DNA of 36,842 nt from contig NZ_JAUNXX010000003.1 of the NCBI RefSeq assembly GCF_030539555.1, positions 60,699 through 97,540 on the forward strand, in the 5' to 3' direction. Source of the stretch: Methanobrevibacter sp. Lineage in GTDB: Archaea > Methanobacteriota > Methanobacteria > Methanobacteriales > Methanobacteriaceae. The position numbers and the translations under genes were made by a program. Under the pieces are notes generated by a model that was not told where the DNA came from, did not search any database, and was given only the letters and a program-made list of their open reading frames with translations. Positions 26,370 through 36,549 of this stretch are shown piece after piece (the first letter of the stretch is position 1; every line of letters starts with the position of its first letter).

Positions 26370-27704
26370 TTAATCATTATTCAATTGATACTCTACCATC
26401 TCATTAACAAGGTGTAAGAAATTATCCTTACTTTCATATGGAATCATAGCCCCTGCAGCAATATCGTGACCACCACCTTGACCTCCAAAGTTGTTGGAAG
26501 AATCTTGTAACGCACGTCCTAAATTAACTCCGCGAGCAACCATTTCCCTTGTTGTTCTACCAGAAATCTTAATATCATTATGAAGTCTTGATAATCCAAT
26601 TACAGGTTTAGAATTATCCAATAATTCAACAGATAAACCAATACTGGCTATTGTGCCCATCACTGATTTTAATACCTTATCTTCTGAGTATAAATATTGA
26701 ATATCTGAAAGTTGAACTGCACCTTCACGCTTAATCCATTCAAGCCCTTTAACTATCTGGTCACGGTATTGTCTTTGTAATTTCAAAGCAGCATCCAAAG
26801 CCTGATCTTTTTCACCAAGAGCAATACTTAACCCTAAACCCTGTTTTTTATTTTTACCGCATGCATCAAGAATATATGAGTATTCCTCTAAATCACGCAG
26901 CATTGGAACTTCTTTGGGAACAGTATAACAGTCCCCAAAAATATCCGGATTAATGCTGATAAGTGCATCTTTTAGTAAATCTTTTTCCTCATCTTCCAAA
27001 TCAGTAAATTTGATTCCATAAGATAAATTCATTTTCTCAAGAAATTCCTGAGCACCTTCCAAATCTCCACTAATGCCCGGAAGAGGTGGTGAGAAAGTAT
27101 AAGCAAGGGATTTGAAAATAGGTTCGGAAGATTTAGAAACAATTTTCAAATCTTCATGAATTTCTAAAACCCCACTTTCTAAAGCATCATCAAGAATTAA
27201 TCTGTTTACACCAGTAAATCCGCTTTGACCTTGCATATCACCAAATGCACCAACTAAAGCAAAGTAAGCCAAATGTTTTTTTCCAAGTTCGCGAACAGCT
27301 AAATAACTTGAACCTGCACCAGATAAATCTTTACTACCATCAATACCAAATATGTGGGGATTTATATGGACCACATTACTTTCTGCTTCTGTACCATCAA
27401 TTTGGTGATGATCAGCAATAATCACATCATTTTTGTAAGTATTAAATTCCTTTACAAATGCACTTCCCATATCTGAAAATATAAATAAATCGTATTTTTC
27501 ATGTCTTAACTGATTTACAATATCTTCCTTAAGACGTGGGATAATGGTAGTATGGAATTGTACCTTCTCTTCAGCCAAAGCATTAGCTATAACCGCAGCT
27601 GATGAAATTCCATCAGCATCGTTATGAGAAATTATTCTAATAACACTATCCTTTTCAATGTGCTCTTTAAGCACGTTAGTAGCTTCTTCAGCCCTATTTA
27701 ACAA
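26370..27704 (-). CDS. RecJ-like DHH phosphoesterase/nuclease
   Basis: A DHH-family protein of about 444 residues. It has the metal-site motifs SHNDADGIS near residue 28, FSDMGS and the DHH motif [10 protein letters not shown], and the C-terminal DHHA1 glycine motif [12 protein letters not shown]. Archaeal members are RecJ-like single-strand nucleases, some associated with the CMG helicase (GAN-type); which kind this is cannot be told by eye. No ATG exists near the expected start. TTG 27704 gives (M)[11 protein letters not shown] and overlaps the rps15 stop by 11 bases. GTG 27758 would overlap further. Coupling to rps15 is likely. Confidence 0.87.
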   Translation of the reverse strand: MLNRAEEATNVLKEHIEKDSVIRIISHNDADGISSAAVIANALAEEKVQFHTTIIPRLKEDIVNQLRHEKYDLFIFSDMGSAFVKEFNTYKNDVIIADHHQIDGTEAESNVVHINPHIFGIDGSKDLSGAGSSYLAVRELGKKHLAYFALVGAFGDMQGQSGFTGVNRLILDDALESGVLEIHEDLKIVSKSSEPIFKSLAYTFSPPLPGISGDLEGAQEFLEKMNLSYGIKFTDLEDEEKDLLKDALISINPDIFGDCYTVPKEVPMLRDLEEYSYILDACGKNKKQGLGLSIALGEKDQALDAALKLQRQYRDQIVKGLEWIKREGAVQLSDIQYLYSEDKVLKSVMGTIASIGLSVELLDNSKPVIGLSRLHNDIKISGRTTREMVARGVNLGRALQDSSNNFGGQGGGHDIAAGAMIPYESKDNFLHLVNEMVEYQLNND

Positions 27705-28092
27705 GGAGTGCTGCTTCTTTTGGATTGTATCTCCAACCTTCTGGTAATTCTCCTTCACTTACATAGTAAGAAGCTAATTTTCTGATTCTTGATTCGATGA
27801 TAGTTAAACCTCTTTTGGAATGTAAGTCTTTAGGATTTTCTTCTAAATGATCTCTGATATTAACAGCTCTTCTGATTAAGTTCAATAAGTCTTCCGGGTA
27901 GTCTCCAGCTTGACCGTTTCTTTTTAAGATTTCGGTGATTCTTTCACCGGTTACATCTTTTACAGATGGAATTCCATATTGGTCTCTTAATACAATACCA
28001 ATTTCGGAAGTACTTTTACCTTCTTTGTTGAATTTTAAAATCATCTCTTCAATTTCTTCATCACTATAAGTTACCCATTCTGGTCTTGCCAT
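27694..28092 (-). CDS. rps15: 30S ribosomal protein uS15
   Basis: A 132-residue archaeal/eukaryotic-type S15 with the N-terminal extension ([35 protein letters not shown]) and the conserved rRNA-binding core ([39 protein letters not shown]). ATG 28092 follows AGAGGTTAT. The order rdgB-rps15-recJ places it in the middle of the kae1 operon. Confidence 0.97.
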   Translation of the reverse strand: MARPEWVTYSDEEIEEMILKFNKEGKSTSEIGIVLRDQYGIPSVKDVTGERITEILKRNGQAGDYPEDLLNLIRRAVNIRDHLEENPKDLHSKRGLTIIESRIRKLASYYVSEGELPEGWRYNPKEAALLVK

Positions 28093-28134
28093 AATATAAC
28101 CTCTTTTATAAATTTTTAAATAAGTCTGAAATAG

Positions 28135-28686
28135 TTATTCTTGTGTAGAATACCATTCAATAAATTTTTTTAATGAATTTTTTCTATGTGAAAATTGGTT
28201 TTTCTCTTCAGTTGTAAGCTCTCCAAATGTCTTACCTAAACTAGGCACATGAAACAATGGATCGAAAGCAAATCCTAAATTTCCTCTTTCTTCAACTGCG
28301 ATTTCACCTACGACCTTGCCTAAAAAAGTCTTGGGCTCAGAATTGGGGGCACAGTACCCAATAACTGACCTGAATTCGGCATAACGGTCATCAGTATCTG
28401 CTAATAGCTTTAAAATTCCTTGATTTCCAATGGTATCCTGAACATAATGTGAATAGACACCCGGAAAATCGTTCAAAGCTCTAATGAATAAACCAGCATC
28501 TTCAACAATCACAGGTCTTTCAAGTTTACGACAAGCATATTTTGCGCCTGATATGGCCACTTCCTCAAGAGTTCCTTGAGGTTCTGTGTAACCTAAATCA
28601 ATATGCTCTAACTTTATGTCATAATCTTTGAAAATATTCTCTGCTTCTATAACTTTATGTTCGTTACCAGTTATAAATGTTATCAT
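28135..28686 (-). CDS. rdgB: XTP/dITP pyrophosphatase (Ham1/RdgB family)
   Basis: A 183-residue house-cleaning enzyme that hydrolyses non-canonical purine triphosphates. The signatures are FITGNEHKV at the N-terminus, [17 protein letters not shown], the GFAFDPLF substrate loop and the C-terminal [10 protein letters not shown]. It lies between kae1-bud32 and rps15 with gaps of about 35 and 42 bases, all on the minus strand. Confidence 0.95.
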   Translation of the reverse strand: MITFITGNEHKVIEAENIFKDYDIKLEHIDLGYTEPQGTLEEVAISGAKYACRKLERPVIVEDAGLFIRALNDFPGVYSHYVQDTIGNQGILKLLADTDDRYAEFRSVIGYCAPNSEPKTFLGKVVGEIAVEERGNLGFAFDPLFHVPSLGKTFGELTTEEKNQFSHRKNSLKKFIEWYSTQE

Positions 28687-28721
28687 AAAAATAGTATGAA
28701 AAAGATTTTTTATATATTTAA

Positions 28722-30332
<1,611 letters not shown>

Positions 30333-30336
30333 TTAA

Positions 30337-30359
30337 TTAATTAGTATATTACTAATTAA
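30337..30359. promoter_or_regulatory. Perfect palindrome in the kae1/30404 divergent promoter
   Basis: Arms TTAATTAGTA (30337-30346) and TACTAATTAA (30350-30359) around TAT, a perfect 10-bp inverted repeat 23 nt upstream of the kae1-bud32 start. It overlaps the likely TATA region of one or both divergent genes, a position suited to an operator. Confidence 0.45.
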
Positions 30360-30403
30360 AAATATAAAAATATTTTTTAAATTTAAAAAACATAAGTGAA
30401 AAC

Positions 30404-30907
30404 ATGGGATTTTATAGTGCAAACACATTAGAACAAAAAAGAGTTAAACAATTAACTGGAGACATTAACATTCACGATATGTTTAAAAATGAATGTAAAA
30501 CAAGAGGAATTCCAATTTACAATGCTTACAACATTCAAAAAAGATTAATTCACGAAGTAGAACAAGAACAAATCAAAGGTGTTGATGCAGTAGACGATAG
30601 ATTGATGGAACTTCTGGATGAAAGAGGAAAAAACAAAGTTACCCACAGATACGTGGACTTTGTATCAAGAGAGGACAGTGCTTCAAGAGGAGTAATTCCA
30701 AAAATGCCTGAGGAAAATGACAAGCTTCCTCCAAAAGATCAAATTAAAATCCCTCCACGAGCAAGAGACGGTCAAACATTCAAAACTGACAATGAATTAC
30801 CAGAAAGGGAAATGCTAATTAAAATAATGAACCAGAATAAAAAAATCATTAATCAGAATAAGATTATTATAGAACAATTGAAAAGACTAGGTGAAAAAGA
30901 TGATTGA
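30404..30907 (+). CDS. Uncharacterised protein with C-terminal coiled coil
   Basis: A 167-residue soluble charged protein I do not recognise. It begins MGFYSANTLEQKRVKQLTGD. The middle has a Pro-rich linker (PKMPEENDKLPPKDQ, IPPRARDG), and the last 30 residues (MNQNKKIINQNKIIIEQLKR) form a heptad-like repeat likely to make a coiled coil. There is no signal peptide, membrane segment or catalytic motif. ATG 30404 follows AAGTGAAAAC. The downstream CobT-like gene starts inside it and its ribosome binding site lies in these codons, so the two are translationally coupled and may be functionally linked. Confidence 0.75.
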   Translation: MGFYSANTLEQKRVKQLTGDINIHDMFKNECKTRGIPIYNAYNIQKRLIHEVEQEQIKGVDAVDDRLMELLDERGKNKVTHRYVDFVSREDSASRGVIPKMPEENDKLPPKDQIKIPPRARDGQTFKTDNELPEREMLIKIMNQNKKIINQNKIIIEQLKRLGEKDD

Positions 30908-31967
30908 TGGAGTTACTACATACGGATCAGATGAACTGACAAGAAAATTACAAGCATGTGACGATCCGGTATTTCTACTTACAATTGGAACAACCGAAAC
31001 ATCACTGATTGAAGGGATTTCAGGAGCGGGTCCATCAGCAGATTTAACAGAATATACTCCTGCTTCAGATGCCGAATTTATGGTTTTGGGAGAAGTGAGA
31101 TGCTGTGATGCACCTGCTGAAACAGTAGTTGGTGATGAAGCAGCACCCACACCGGCAAGACTTACAAAAGCTGCACTTCAACTTTCAGAAATACCTTTTG
31201 TCATTATTGATGCAGGTTCTAAAATCAAACCTGATGTAGAATACGTCAGTTTTGGAAAAGACTATGGAAGAGATATTAGAACCGGAAAAGGAGTTTTGAA
31301 TCCATTGGAAATATTTGAAAATGCAAAAGACCTGGGTGCGGAACTCTCAAGAAGACATGAAATGCTTATTATTGGTGAAAGCATTGCTGCCGGAACCACA
31401 ACCGCCTTGGGGGTACTTAGAGCTTTGGGATATGATGCCAATGAAAAAGTGAGCGGCAGCATGCCACATAATCCTCATGATATGAAAACAAATGTTGTAA
31501 ATGAAGGTTTAAAAAATGCAGGTCTAGACCCTAAAAAAGATGATATTGATGCAATACAAGCTATAGCTGCAGTAGGAGATCCAACATTGCCTGCAATGGC
31601 TGGAATAGTATTAGGTTCAGACATTCCTATTATTCTTGCAGGAGGAACACAAATGGCTGCCGTATGTGCAATTATAAAATCCGTTCAACCTAATTTCGAT
31701 TTTTCAAGAATCAATTTATCCACTACAGTCTTTGTAGCAGGTGATGAAACTGCCGATTTATTCGGAATATTAAAACAGATTGATGACAACATTACCGTGA
31801 ATGTTGTAGACCCGAAATTTGAGGAATCAGAACATGGCGGTTTGAAAAATTACCTAAAGGGATTTGTTAAAGAAGGAGCCGGAGCCGGAGGGGCAATGTA
31901 TACGGCACTGGTTTTAGGAAATTCCGTTGAAAAACTAAGAAAAAAGATAGAAAAAGTATGTAAATAG
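30900..31967 (+). CDS. CobT-like nicotinate mononucleotide-dependent phosphoribosyltransferase homologue
   Basis: A 355-residue archaeal protein of the TIGR00303/UPF0284 type, related to CobT, which activates the lower base of cobamides. Signatures are FLLTIGTTETSLIEG and GISGAGPSADLTEYTPA at the N-terminus, GESIAAGTTTALGVL, GDPTLPAMAG and ILAGGTQMAAV in the core, and the glycine-rich KEGAGAGGAMYTAL near the end. A role in corrinoid cofactor assembly is the usual proposal and fits a methanogen. ATG 30900 is 5 nt after GGTGA and overlaps the preceding gene by 8 bases; GTG 30891 lies in the binding site. Confidence 0.9.
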   Translation: MIDGVTTYGSDELTRKLQACDDPVFLLTIGTTETSLIEGISGAGPSADLTEYTPASDAEFMVLGEVRCCDAPAETVVGDEAAPTPARLTKAALQLSEIPFVIIDAGSKIKPDVEYVSFGKDYGRDIRTGKGVLNPLEIFENAKDLGAELSRRHEMLIIGESIAAGTTTALGVLRALGYDANEKVSGSMPHNPHDMKTNVVNEGLKNAGLDPKKDDIDAIQAIAAVGDPTLPAMAGIVLGSDIPIILAGGTQMAAVCAIIKSVQPNFDFSRINLSTTVFVAGDETADLFGILKQIDDNITVNVVDPKFEESEHGGLKNYLKGFVKEGAGAGGAMYTALVLGNSVEKLRKKIEKVCK

Positions 31968-31987
31968 AGATTATAGTAATCTCTATT
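31963..31987. terminator. Bidirectional terminator hairpin between convergent genes
   Basis: Perfect 11-bp stem AATAGAGATTA (31963-31973) / TAATCTCTATT (31977-31987) with a TAG loop, containing the cobT-like stop codon and ending just before the stop of the convergent gene. The symmetric position suits termination from both sides, though the following T-run is short. Confidence 0.55.
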
Positions 31988-31990
31988 ACT

Positions 31991-32425
31991 TTAATTTGAA
32001 GATACGAATATTCCTTGAGAAGTACCTAATCCTACGGAATCCAATTTAATATCTGAAGATGATGATGCAGGCAAAGTGATTGTTTCTTCGAAGGATAATT
32101 TATCAGAACCTATATCTAATGAACTTAATTTTGAAGTTTCATTAAATGGAACTTTTTTACCATCAATAGTAAAATTAGCCAAAATATCAATAGTATTATC
32201 ATTAAATGTTGCTGAAGCTAATGAACCTTCATCATCTTTACTCAAATCATCTAAACTAATTTCAACACTAAAAGTAAAGGAAGAACCGGAATTAGATGTC
32301 ACATTATAGGAATTAATTTTTCCAAGTTTAATTGGACTAGAAGAATCTTCAGCGCTAACTGCACTTAAAGAAATCCCTAAAATCATTAGAATTGCTGCAA
32401 TTATTAAAATTTTTTTAAAATCCAT
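31991..32425 (-). CDS. Secreted or surface protein of unknown function
   Basis: A 144-residue protein with a clear Sec signal peptide: basic MDFKK, a hydrophobic core to about residue 22, and a likely cleavage site AVSA-ED. The mature part is rich in Ser, Asp and Thr, alternates polar and hydrophobic residues like a beta-sandwich, and ends without an anchor. I do not recognise the family. ATG 32425 follows GGTGATTTT. A TATA-like TTTATATGA lies about 50 nt upstream. It is convergent with the cobT-like gene and probably its own transcription unit. Confidence 0.75.
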   Translation of the reverse strand: MDFKKILIIAAILMILGISLSAVSAEDSSSPIKLGKINSYNVTSNSGSSFTFSVEISLDDLSKDDEGSLASATFNDNTIDILANFTIDGKKVPFNETSKLSSLDIGSDKLSFEETITLPASSSSDIKLDSVGLGTSQGIFVSSN

Positions 32426-32499
32426 AAAATCACCTCAATTATATTTTTTTAAAAATTAGTATTTAAGTCATATAAAGAAGTAACTTTAAAAAAAAAGAT

Positions 32500-32524
32500 T
32501 GGAGATTAAAAAAAAAATCCCCTT
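32500..32524 (-). terminator. T-run terminator after uppP
   Basis: Directly after the uppP stop the minus strand reads AAAGGGGA followed by a run of ten T, a good archaeal termination signal that separates uppP from the secreted-protein gene. Confidence 0.55.
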
Positions 32525-33358
32525 TCAAAATATGTGGGCAATTGAACCCATAAACACGACTATGCCCACTATCCAACAGTAGTATGCGAATATATCCAAA
32601 CTTCTTTTTTGAATTAATTCAAGCATCCATTTGATAGCTGCATAACCTGCAATGAATGCCGCAATAAATCCTAAAAATATCGGCAAGAAATTAGCGTCCA
32701 TTGCTGAGCCAATGTCTTTAACTTGCAATACAAATGCACCAAGAATAGCTGGAATGGACAATATGAAACTGAATTTAGCTGCAAATTCCTTATCCAAACC
32801 TATAACAAGTCCGGCAGCAATTGTTGTACCTGAACGTGAAAGTCCCGGTAGAATTGCACATGCTTGACCTAATCCCATGAATAATGATTCTTTAGGTCCT
32901 ACATTCTTAAAGTTAATTTCACCGCTAGTCATCCTCTGAGATAAATAAAGAATAGTACCAGTTACAAACAAAAAGAAAGCAGGTACATATAGGGCACCGG
33001 CAAATAATGCATCTACAGAATCTTCAAACAGCACCCCTACAAGACCAACCGGGATAGTGGCCAAAATCACATACCATGCAAGTCTTTTATATGGATCGTC
33101 GTAAAAACCCTCCTTGAATCTGCCTTGGACAATATCAGTTAAACTGGACAACCATGATTGAATCATCTTAACAATATCGCCACGGAAGAACCATAAAACC
33201 GCAAGTAGAGACCCTAAATGAAGGAAGGTGTCAAAAGCAAGAGAGCTTTCAACTCCTAAAATATTTTGAATAAACACCAAATGTGCTGAACTACTTACCG
33301 GTAAAAATTCAGTCAATCCCTGAACAATACCAATAATAATTCCTTGAAGTATATCCAT
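32525..33358 (-). CDS. uppP: Undecaprenyl-diphosphatase family (UppP/BacA)
   Basis: A 277-residue membrane phosphatase with about eight hydrophobic segments. It shows the family motif GLTEFLPVSSSAHL near the N-terminus and the second catalytic segment PGLSRSGTTIAAG near residue 160-172. In Methanobacteriales a polyprenyl carrier is used to export pseudomurein precursors, so recycling of that carrier is the likely role. ATG 33358 follows GGTGTAGATT. It lies 12 bases downstream of ilvE on the same strand and is likely co-transcribed. Confidence 0.95.
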   Translation of the reverse strand: MDILQGIIIGIVQGLTEFLPVSSSAHLVFIQNILGVESSLAFDTFLHLGSLLAVLWFFRGDIVKMIQSWLSSLTDIVQGRFKEGFYDDPYKRLAWYVILATIPVGLVGVLFEDSVDALFAGALYVPAFFLFVTGTILYLSQRMTSGEINFKNVGPKESLFMGLGQACAILPGLSRSGTTIAAGLVIGLDKEFAAKFSFILSIPAILGAFVLQVKDIGSAMDANFLPIFLGFIAAFIAGYAAIKWMLELIQKRSLDIFAYYCWIVGIVVFMGSIAHIF

Positions 33359-33370
33359 AATCTACACCAT

Positions 33371-34294
33371 TTAAATGTAAGATAGCCAGCCGTATTTATC
33401 TTCAACTTTAGCTTCAACAATATCAAAGAAAGCAGTTTGTAATTTTTCAGAAATTGGTCCTCTTCTACCAATACCTATTGTTCTGTGATCAATAGAACGA
33501 ATTGGAGTAACTTCAGCAGCAGTTCCTGTAAAGAAAACTTCATTAGCTGCATATAATCTTTCTCTTGAAATTACTTCTTCAACTACTTCATAACCTAAGT
33601 CACGAGCTACAGTCATTATTGAATCTCTTGTAATTCCTTTAAGATTAGATGAAGACATAGCAGGTGTGAATAATTTTTCACCTTCAACGAGGAAAATGTT
33701 TTCCCCACTACCTTCTGAAACATGCCCTTCATAATCAAGCATGATTGCTTCATCAAATCCGTTGTCGATTGCTTCGAGTTTAGCTAATTGAGAATTCATA
33801 TAGTTTGCACCGCATTTTGCAAGTGCAGGGAAAGTATCCGGAGCCGGTTTTCTCCATGAAGAAACACCAATATCCACACCATTAGCCATTCCTTCTTCAC
33901 CTAAATATGATCCCCATTCCCAAGCGGCAATAACTACATTAACAGGACAGCCTAACGGATTTACACCTAATTCTCCATATCCTCTAAATACAATAGGGCG
34001 TATGTAACAGGCTCCTAAATCATTTACACGAAGAGTTTCTAGGATAGCTTCTTCAATTTCTTCTTGTGTAAAAGGAATATCTATTTTATAAATTTTTGCA
34101 GAATCAAATAAACGTTGTACATGTTCTTTTAGGCGAAATACAGCAACTCCATTTTCATTTTCATATGCACGAATACCCTCAAAAACACTAGTACCATAAT
34201 GGACAACATGAGAAAGTACTGAAATATTTGCATCTTTCCATTCAACAAATTCTCCGTCCATCCAAACTTTAGTTTCTTTATCGTCCCATGCCAT
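33371..34294 (-). CDS. ilvE: Branched-chain amino acid aminotransferase
   Basis: A fold-type IV PLP transaminase of 307 residues for the last step of Val, Ile and Leu synthesis. It has [28 protein letters not shown], the lysine segment [28 protein letters not shown] and the cofactor phosphate-binding [12 protein letters not shown]. It is close in length to bacterial IlvE. The spacer upstream is shared with the divergent tRNA-Val gene and contains TATA-like sequence for both. Confidence 0.96.
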   Translation of the reverse strand: MAWDDKETKVWMDGEFVEWKDANISVLSHVVHYGTSVFEGIRAYENENGVAVFRLKEHVQRLFDSAKIYKIDIPFTQEEIEEAILETLRVNDLGACYIRPIVFRGYGELGVNPLGCPVNVVIAAWEWGSYLGEEGMANGVDIGVSSWRKPAPDTFPALAKCGANYMNSQLAKLEAIDNGFDEAIMLDYEGHVSEGSGENIFLVEGEKLFTPAMSSSNLKGITRDSIMTVARDLGYEVVEEVISRERLYAANEVFFTGTAAEVTPIRSIDHRTIGIGRRGPISEKLQTAFFDIVEAKVEDKYGWLSYI

Positions 34295-34419
34295 TTTATC
34301 ACATCATTTTTTTTCTTATGATAAATAATATATAGTTATTGACTAATTAAATTTACCTAATTGAAATATATAATATACCGAAATATTTATATAATAATAA
34401 AATCATAATAATATTTGTT

Positions 34420-34491
34420 GGTTCCGTGGTCTAGTGGTATGATACCTCCCTTACAAGGAGGGGATCACGAGTTCGAATCTCGTCGGAACCA
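34420..34491 (+). tRNA. tRNA-Val (anticodon TAC)
   Basis: 72 nt folding as a cloverleaf: acceptor GGTTCCG (34420-34426) pairs with CGGAACC (34484-34490) with discriminator A. The anticodon stem CCTCC/GGAGG holds the loop CTTACAA with T33 and anticodon TAC. A five-base variable loop precedes the T-arm ACGAG-TTCGAAT-CTCGT. CCA is not encoded and no intron is seen. A TATA-like box (TTTATATAATAA) at about 34386-34397 is correctly spaced upstream. Confidence 0.96.
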
Positions 34492-34597
34492 CTCATTCTA
34501 ATTTTTAAGATTTTTAAAATTAAGTCAACTTTCTCCTTCAATTGAGTAGTGATTTTTTTATTATGAATTACCTGATTTTTACATTTATTTAATCAAG

Positions 34598-34640
34598 AAT
34601 TTTTTAAATATATACTTAATTGTATAAAATTTTTTAAATA
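34598..34640 (+). promoter_or_regulatory. Direct repeat AATTTTTTAAATA upstream of mtd
   Basis: Two identical 13-nt copies at 34598-34610 and 34628-34640, spaced 30 bp start to start (about three helical turns), lie 120-160 nt before mtd. A further TATA-like AAATTTAAATAG is near 34707-34718. They may be regulator sites or alternative promoters, but AT-rich repeats are weak evidence. Confidence 0.25.
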
Positions 34641-34759
34641 AAGTCCATAAATGAATAATATTCATGAAAATAATCAATACAATGATTAAAAATTATAAAT
34701 AATAAAATTTAAATAGTTTTTGAATTAAAATTATAACTATCGAAAAAGGAGATTTAATT

Positions 34760-35587
34760 ATGGTAGTTAAAATTGCTATTATTAAAAGTGGTAATATTGG
34801 TACTTCACCAGTAATTGACCTATTGTTAGACGAAAGAGCAGACAGACCAAACATCGATGTAAGAACCTTTGGATCTGGAGCAAAAATGAACCCAGAACAA
34901 GTAGAAGACGTTGTTCCTAAAATAGACGCTTTCGAACCTGATTTCGCAATTTTCATTAGCCCAAACCCAGGAGCTCCTGGACCAGCTAAAGCAAGAGAAT
35001 TATTATCCGAAAAAGACATCCCTGCTATTATCATTGGTGACGCACCGGGTAAAGGTAAAAAAGATGAAATGGATGAACAAGGATTAGGTTACATCATTGT
35101 AATGTCTGACCCTATGATTGGTGCAAAAAGAGAATGGTTAGACCCAACTGAAATGGCTATCTTCAACTCCGACATCTTAAAAGTATTAGCAGAAACTGGA
35201 GCATTAAGATTAGTCCAAAAAACAATTGATGATGTAATTGCTCAAGCTGAAGCAGGTGAAATCGAATTACCTAAACTCATAATTACTGCTGAAAAAGCTG
35301 CAGAAGCTGGCGGATTTGCTAACCCATACGCAAAAGCTAAAGCTATTGCTGCATACGAAATGGCAGGATCCGTTGCTAACTTAGACATGAAAGGTTGTTT
35401 CATGACTAAAGGTTTCGAAAACTTCATCCCATTAGTAGCTGCTGCTCACGAAATTGCTGCATGCGCTGCTAAATTAGCACAAGAAGCAAGAGAAATCGAA
35501 AAAGCAAACGACACTGTTTTAAGAACCCCTCACATGAAAGAAGGAAACCCAGGTTGTAAAACAGACTTAATCTCAAAACCAGAATAA
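34760..35587 (+). CDS. mtd: F420-dependent methylene-tetrahydromethanopterin dehydrogenase
   Basis: The methanogenesis enzyme that reduces methenyl-H4MPT to methylene-H4MPT with reduced F420. The 275-residue protein begins VVKIAIIKSGNIGTSPVIDL and has FISPNPGAPGPAKARE, IIGDAPGKGKKDEM and the Ala-rich helical C-terminus typical of Mtd. Codons are noticeably more biased than in neighbouring genes, as expected for a very highly expressed gene. The ribosome binding site AAAGGAGAT precedes ATG 34760. It is monocistronic, with a hairpin terminator after the stop. Confidence 0.98.
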   Translation: MVVKIAIIKSGNIGTSPVIDLLLDERADRPNIDVRTFGSGAKMNPEQVEDVVPKIDAFEPDFAIFISPNPGAPGPAKARELLSEKDIPAIIIGDAPGKGKKDEMDEQGLGYIIVMSDPMIGAKREWLDPTEMAIFNSDILKVLAETGALRLVQKTIDDVIAQAEAGEIELPKLIITAEKAAEAGGFANPYAKAKAIAAYEMAGSVANLDMKGCFMTKGFENFIPLVAAAHEIAACAAKLAQEAREIEKANDTVLRTPHMKEGNPGCKTDLISKPE

Positions 35588-35620
35588 GTAGCATTACGCT
35601 ACTTTAATTTTTTATTTTTT
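35586..35620 (+). terminator. Terminator of mtd
   Basis: A hairpin AAGTAGC (35586-35592) / GCTACTT (35598-35604) with a 5-nt loop is followed by long T-runs. The hairpin starts within the mtd stop codon. Confidence 0.7.
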
Positions 35621-35709
35621 TTGCATTTCTAAAAATAACTATTTTTTTAAAATAACTTCTATTTGAAATAATAATATTAAAAAATAAGAAAAGATAGCTA
35701 AGTTGATAG

Positions 35710-36288
35710 CTATAATACACCTTTTGTGGAAGGAATTTGGTCATGTTCAATTTTAATGGCTTCTTTTAAAGACTTAGCGAATGCTTTAAAAATAGCTTCT
35801 GCTTTATGGTGGTCATTTGCTCCTTCAACAGTTCCATAGATATTTAATTTGGCAGAACCTGCAAATGACTCGAAAAAGTGGATAACGACATCAGAAGTCA
35901 TATCCCCAATTTTTTCATTTTTAAAGTTCAGATTCATATTGCAGTAACTACGTCCGCTAATATCGATTGCAACAGTTGCAACTGATTCATCCATTGGAAC
36001 AATGGCATGGGCCATTCTTTTAATACCTTTTTTATCACCAATGGCATGTAGGAAAGCTTCTCCAAGTAATATTCCAACATCCTCTACTGTATGGTGATCG
36101 TCAATATCAACATCACCGAAAGCATTAATCTCCAAATCCACCATACTATGTTTTGAAAATGATTCCAACATATGATTAAAGAAATTAACACCTGTCGAAA
36201 TATCGTAACTACCTGTACCGTCAAGATTCATTTTTATAGCAATATCAGTTTCAGAAGTTTTTCTTGAAACATTTGAAATTCTGGACAT
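35710..36288 (-). CDS. hisB: Imidazoleglycerol-phosphate dehydratase
   Basis: The sixth histidine biosynthesis step, a manganese enzyme of 192 residues. The internal repeat shows the metal motifs [32 protein letters not shown] and [14 protein letters not shown]; the protein ends [10 protein letters not shown] as is typical. It is the HisB dehydratase domain alone. ATG 36288 follows AGGTTAGATT. It lies 54 bases after the ferredoxin gene on the same strand, so co-transcription is possible. Confidence 0.97.
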   Translation of the reverse strand: MSRISNVSRKTSETDIAIKMNLDGTGSYDISTGVNFFNHMLESFSKHSMVDLEINAFGDVDIDDHHTVEDVGILLGEAFLHAIGDKKGIKRMAHAIVPMDESVATVAIDISGRSYCNMNLNFKNEKIGDMTSDVVIHFFESFAGSAKLNIYGTVEGANDHHKAEAIFKAFAKSLKEAIKIEHDQIPSTKGVL

Positions 36289-36342
36289 AATCTAACCTAC
36301 AATATAATTGATTTTAGTATTAAGCATTTATGGTTCTTCACC

Positions 36343-36528
36343 CTAACGTATGATTTTAATACAGTCTACAGGGCATTTCATTGCACATATGGTGCAGACA
36401 TGACAATATCGTAAATCCAATATATGTGCAACTTTATCAATCTTCCAAATTTTAGCTGCTTTGGGACAAATGTCATAACAATCTCCACAGCCAGTGCATT
36501 TATCCTCATCAACTAAAATCTGTAACAC
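36343..36528 (-). CDS. 2[4Fe-4S] ferredoxin
   Basis: A 61-residue ferredoxin with two complete cluster motifs: CTGCGDCYDICP near residues 11-22 and CHVCTICAMKCP near 42-53. It starts at GTG 36528, 4 nt after GGTGA. The gene sits between the transporter ATPase gene and hisB; its electron-transfer partner is not indicated by the neighbours. Confidence 0.93.
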   Translation of the reverse strand: MLQILVDEDKCTGCGDCYDICPKAAKIWKIDKVAHILDLRYCHVCTICAMKCPVDCIKIIR

Positions 36529-36549
36529 GGTTTCACCTTTTGAACTGAA

